Of a stretch of DNA of 64,000 nucleotides, positions 61,191 through 64,000 are shown piece after piece. Both the position numbers and the translations under genes were made by a program. Origin of the DNA: Deltaproteobacteria bacterium (lineage in GTDB: Bacteria > Desulfobacterota > Desulfobulbia > Desulfobulbales > Desulfurivibrionaceae); contig JAJZPC010000001.1 in the NCBI GenBank assembly GCA_021811385.1, positions 1 to 64,000 of the forward strand, read 5' to 3'. Position 1 is the stretch's first letter, and each line of letters starts with the position of its first letter. The notes under the pieces are model-generated. The model was not told where the DNA came from, ran no database searches, and was given only the letters and a program-made list of their open reading frames with translations.

Positions 61191-63005
61191 TCAGCCCTCC
61201 CCGCCGGTTGCCTCGCAAAACCGCCGGATCTCGCCAAGAAACTCCGCGCCGTAGCGTTCGAGCTTATGGGCGCCGACCCCGTGGATGCGCAGGAAGGAGT
61301 CGTCGTCAATGGGCCGATGGGCAGCCATCTCCGCCAGGGCGACATCGCTGAAGATGACAAAGGGCGGCACCCCGGCCGCATCGGCCAAGTCTTTACGAAC
61401 CGTGCGCAGCCTGGCAAACAGCTCCTGATTGTACTCCAGATCGCCGACCTTGCGCCGGACCGGTTTGGGCAGGGCTGCAACCTTGGCCCTGGGCTTGGCC
61501 ATACTGATGGTGTGCTCCCCGCGCAGCAAGGGCCGGGCCGAATCGTTCAATTTGAGCACCGAGAAATTCCCCACATCCTGCTCCAGATACCCCTGCTGCA
61601 CCAGATGGCGCAGAACGCTGCCCCAGTACTCCTGGCTTTTGTCCGCGCCGATACCGTAGGTGGAAAGGTGGTTATGCCCCAGCTGCAGGAGCCGCTCTTT
61701 TTTCGAGCCGCGCAGCACCTCGATCACATGCCCCACCCCGAAACGCTGATCCACCCGAAAGACGCAGGAGAGCGCCTTGCGGGCGTCCTCTGTCACATCG
61801 ACCAGCTCCGGCGGGTTGAGACAGATATCGCAATTGCCGCAATCCTGCGCCAACCGGTCGCCGAAATAGCCGAGCAGCACCTGCCTGCGGCAGCTCAAGG
61901 CCTCGGCAAACCCCACCATGGTGTTGAGCTTGTGGAGTTCGATCCGCTTCTGTTCCGCATTGTCGCTGTTTTCGATCAACCCACGGGCCAGGGCGATGTC
62001 GCCGTAGCCGAACAAAAGCAGCGCCTCGGCCGCCAAGCCGTCTCGACCGGCGCGGCCTGTTTCCTGGTAATAGCTTTCGATGTTCTTGGGGATGTCGTAA
62101 TGCACCACATAGCGGATGTTGGACTTGTCGATGCCCATGCCGAAAGCCACCGTGGCCACGATGATCCGGACATCGTCGCGCAGAAAATCCTCCTGCACCC
62201 GTTGCCGCTGGGCCGCAGGCAACCCGGCGTGGTAGGAGGCCGCGGAAAACCCGGCATCGCGCAGTTGCTCGGTCACCTTTTCCACCCGCTTGCGGCTCAG
62301 GCAGTAGACGATGCCGGCCTCCTCCCGCCGCCCCTGCAAAAAATTGGCGAGCTGGGCAAAAGGCTTGTGTTTTTCCAGCACGGTGTAGCGGATATTGGGC
62401 CGGTCAAAGCCGGAAACATAGCACTGGTTTGATCGTAAGCCCAGGCGTTCGAGGATGTCCTTGCGGGTATGGGGCTCTGCCGTGGCGGTGAGGGCGATCA
62501 GAGGGATATCGGGAAAGAGCTTGCGCAGCTGGCCGAGCTTGCAGTATTCGGGGCGGAAATCATGGCCCCACTGGGAGATGCAGTGCGCCTCGTCGATGGC
62601 GAACAGGGCAATGGGGATCTCGCGCAGCCGCTCCACAAACCCGTCGCTCATCAACCGTTCCGGCGCGACATAGAGCAGATCCAGCTCCTGCCGGTGCAAC
62701 TGGGCAAGAACCTGGCGCGCCTCCTCGCTTTTTAAAGAAGAGTTGTAAAAGGCCGCCCGGACCCCGCAGGCGATAAGGGCATCCACCTGATCCTTCATCA
62801 GGGAGATCAGGGGGGAAACCACGATGCCCACGCCTGGGCGGTGCAGGGCCGGGATCTGATAACAGAGCGATTTGCCGCCGCCGGTGGGCATCAGGACAAA
62901 GGCGTCCTCGCCCCGGATCAATCCTTCGATGATCTCCTGCTGCGGGGGCCGGAAGGTGTCGTAGCCGAATATCTTTTTGAGGCTTTCCAGGGGGGTGGCG
63001 TGCAT
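61191..63005 (-). CDS. recQ: ATP-dependent DNA helicase RecQ
   Basis: 604 residues. Walker A MPTGGGKSLCYQIPAL (about residue 43), DEAH in FAIDEAHCISQWGHDFRPEY, VATVAFGMGIDKSNIRYVVH in part, the RecQ zinc site (CRRQVLLGYF ... CGNCDIC), the RQC wing and a C-terminal HRDC domain (ELFARLRTVRKDLADAAGVP). DNA repair and recombination helicase. Convergent with the YhcH gene. Confidence 0.94.
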   Translation of the reverse strand: MHATPLESLKKIFGYDTFRPPQQEIIEGLIRGEDAFVLMPTGGGKSLCYQIPALHRPGVGIVVSPLISLMKDQVDALIACGVRAAFYNSSLKSEEARQVLAQLHRQELDLLYVAPERLMSDGFVERLREIPIALFAIDEAHCISQWGHDFRPEYCKLGQLRKLFPDIPLIALTATAEPHTRKDILERLGLRSNQCYVSGFDRPNIRYTVLEKHKPFAQLANFLQGRREEAGIVYCLSRKRVEKVTEQLRDAGFSAASYHAGLPAAQRQRVQEDFLRDDVRIIVATVAFGMGIDKSNIRYVVHYDIPKNIESYYQETGRAGRDGLAAEALLLFGYGDIALARGLIENSDNAEQKRIELHKLNTMVGFAEALSCRRQVLLGYFGDRLAQDCGNCDICLNPPELVDVTEDARKALSCVFRVDQRFGVGHVIEVLRGSKKERLLQLGHNHLSTYGIGADKSQEYWGSVLRHLVQQGYLEQDVGNFSVLKLNDSARPLLRGEHTISMAKPRAKVAALPKPVRRKVGDLEYNQELFARLRTVRKDLADAAGVPPFVIFSDVALAEMAAHRPIDDDSFLRIHGVGAHKLERYGAEFLGEIRRFCEATGGEG

Positions 63006-63094
63006 GCGATTCAGAGATCCTTTTTTTTATTGTCAAACGATCCCTGATCTTACCCAGCATGACAACTCTCCGCCACCCTGTATCGCCTGTCCTG

Positions 63095-63113
63095 AAAAAA
63101 AACCGCCTGGCGG
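63095..63113 (-). terminator. Terminator behind the oxidoreductase beta-subunit gene
   Basis: On the minus strand CCGCCAGGCGG followed by TTTTTTTT. The stem is short (4-5 bp) but GC-rich and the T run is long; it ends 4 nt after the stop region. Confidence 0.6.
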
Positions 63114-63117
63114 ATAA

Positions 63118-63969
63118 TTACAAATAGCCCTGCATTATCTGTCGCAGCCCCTCCCGGGAAACCTCCTGCCTTGCGAGCGGCCCGTTTTTAAGAACCGCGA
63201 ACTGCTCCTCAAAGAGCGGCTTTCCCATCTTATAGATCACCCCGAGCGGGATGCGCTCCCCGAATTCCAGGGCAATGCGCAGAGCCTGACCATGATCGGT
63301 GGGATCATGGTCCTCGCCAAGTTCATAACAATGTTCCTTGTACCATTGATAGGTGTTGACCTTGTTGAACGAGACGCAAGGTTGCAGGATATCCACCAGG
63401 GATGTGCCCCGATGCTGGATGGCCTGGGCGATGAGGCCGGCAAGGTGCTCCGGCATGCCTGCATAACCGCGAGCCACAAAGGAAGCGCCCATGGTCACGG
63501 CCACGGCCACCGGGTTGAAGGGCGGGGCAAAAGCGCCATGGGGCTGGGCCTTGGTCACGAATCCCTGCTCCGAGGTAGGGCTGGCCTGGCCCTTGGTAAG
63601 ACCGTACACCCGATTATCGTGCGCCAGGATGGTGAGGTCGAGATTGCGGCGCAGGGCGGCGAGAAAATGGTTGCCGCCCTCCCCGTACATGCAGCCGTCG
63701 CCGCTTTCAGCGATCACGGTGAGTTCGGGGTTGGCGAGCTTTGCCCCGATGGCCACGGGCAGGCTGCGGCCGTGCAGCCCGTTAAAAACATTGGCCTTCA
63801 GATAATGCGGCGCCTTGGCTGCCTGGCCGATGCCGGAAACCAATAGCACCTGATGAGGCGCAAGCCCGCAGGCGACCAGGGCGTACTTCAGGGAGTTGAG
63901 AATCCCGAAATTGCCGCAGCCGGGGCACCAGGCTGTTTCGTATTTGCCGTATTCCTCGATGGATGTCAT
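63118..63969 (-). CDS. 2-oxoacid:ferredoxin oxidoreductase, beta subunit (TPP-binding)
   Basis: 283 residues. WCPGCGNFGILNSLKYAL (Cys ligands for the cluster region), VSGIGQAAKAPHYL, HGRSLPVAIGAKLANPELTV and the TPP-Mg motif ESGDGCMYGEGGNHFLAAL with N in the DNRVYGLTKGQASPT stretch. It decarboxylates a 2-oxoacid (pyruvate, 2-oxoglutarate or branched chain) and reduces ferredoxin with the alpha subunit, whose gene ends in the overlapping ATGA. Substrate not decided. Confidence 0.88.
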   Translation of the reverse strand: MTSIEEYGKYETAWCPGCGNFGILNSLKYALVACGLAPHQVLLVSGIGQAAKAPHYLKANVFNGLHGRSLPVAIGAKLANPELTVIAESGDGCMYGEGGNHFLAALRRNLDLTILAHDNRVYGLTKGQASPTSEQGFVTKAQPHGAFAPPFNPVAVAVTMGASFVARGYAGMPEHLAGLIAQAIQHRGTSLVDILQPCVSFNKVNTYQWYKEHCYELGEDHDPTDHGQALRIALEFGERIPLGVIYKMGKPLFEEQFAVLKNGPLARQEVSREGLRQIMQGYL

Positions 63970-64000
63970 GCGCGTTCCTCCACGGCTGCAAGGCGTTCCA
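63966..64000 (-). CDS. 2-oxoacid:ferredoxin oxidoreductase, alpha subunit (last codons only)
   Basis: The frame ERLAAVEERA ending in TGA overlaps the beta-subunit ATG by 4 nt (ATGA). Only 11 codons are inside the window. The assignment rests on the usual alpha-beta gene order. Confidence 0.5.
   Translation of the reverse strand, partial: ERLAAVEERA

Noticed and set aside
1-64000. CRISPR array or integrase-type genomic island
   Set aside because: No regularly spaced repeats and no integrase gene were seen; neither tRNA gene shows a duplicated 3' end in the window.

Overview
The window looks like the chromosome of an anaerobic, sulfate-reducer-type deltaproteobacterium (Desulfobulbales-like). 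This is inferred from the housekeeping genes: a ferredoxin-dependent 2-oxoacid oxidoreductase, LarC, a fused EndoQ/PHP-UvrD protein, GC-rich core genes and small Cys/SAP and response-regulator proteins typical of that group. No 16S rRNA gene or other direct taxonomic marker is present.

Region 1 (about 1-32.1 kb, almost all minus strand) is a large, mosaic, partly AT-rich surface-polysaccharide locus. Read in the direction of transcription it starts with cysC (APS kinase), followed by wecB, wecC, a TviB-like UDP-HexNAc dehydrogenase, a two-domain oxidoreductase, a NUDIX hydrolase, a TylF-like methyltransferase, a Methyltransf_13/14-type methyltransferase, a Gfo/Idh/MocA oxidoreductase, a GT4 glycosyltransferase, a sulfotransferase, a Wzx flippase, two sugar-nucleotide epimerases, neuA-neuB-neuC (sialic or legionaminic type nonulosonate), a NanM-like sugar O-methyltransferase, a Kps-like transferase, another SDR and GT, a methyltransferase, a Wzz-like co-polymerase, a secreted dimethylformamidase-beta-like protein and a Wzy-like polymerase that runs off the left edge. 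The set predicts a Wzx/Wzy-made glycan containing uronic aminosugars and a nonulosonate, probably methylated and possibly sulfated. The locus carries an IS1380-family element, an IS630-family element, a remnant of an IS3-type element and a MITE-like palindrome.

Regulation: just upstream of cysC there is a sigma70-type promoter followed by a perfect ops element (GGCGGTAGCATG), and the gene immediately before it encodes an RfaH/NusG-like protein. This suggests locus-specific antitermination of the roughly 31-kb operon.

Region 2 (32.1-35.5 kb, minus) holds rfaH-like, tRNA-Ser(CGA), tadA, a trxB-like gene and gmd. A short remnant of a trxB start sits directly before gmd.

Region 3 (35.6-51.3 kb, mostly plus) is core-like: the PHP(EndoQ)-UvrD fusion, a thioredoxin-like protein, an acyl-CoA thioesterase, a universal stress protein, small conserved proteins, a CheY-like regulator, tRNA-Arg(CCG), tilS, galU, priA, def, fmt, a TVP38-type membrane protein, larC and pgpA.

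Region 4 (51.3-64 kb) holds a large AsmA/DUF748-like envelope protein, a VapBC toxin-antitoxin pair, a lipoprotein, a broken REP-associated (Y1) transposase, a DoxX-like membrane protein, a PilZ protein, a LysR regulator, a PhnD-like binding protein flanked by a duplicated LysR 3' end, a YhcH-family protein, recQ, and the beta subunit (plus the last codons of the alpha subunit) of a 2-oxoacid:ferredoxin oxidoreductase.
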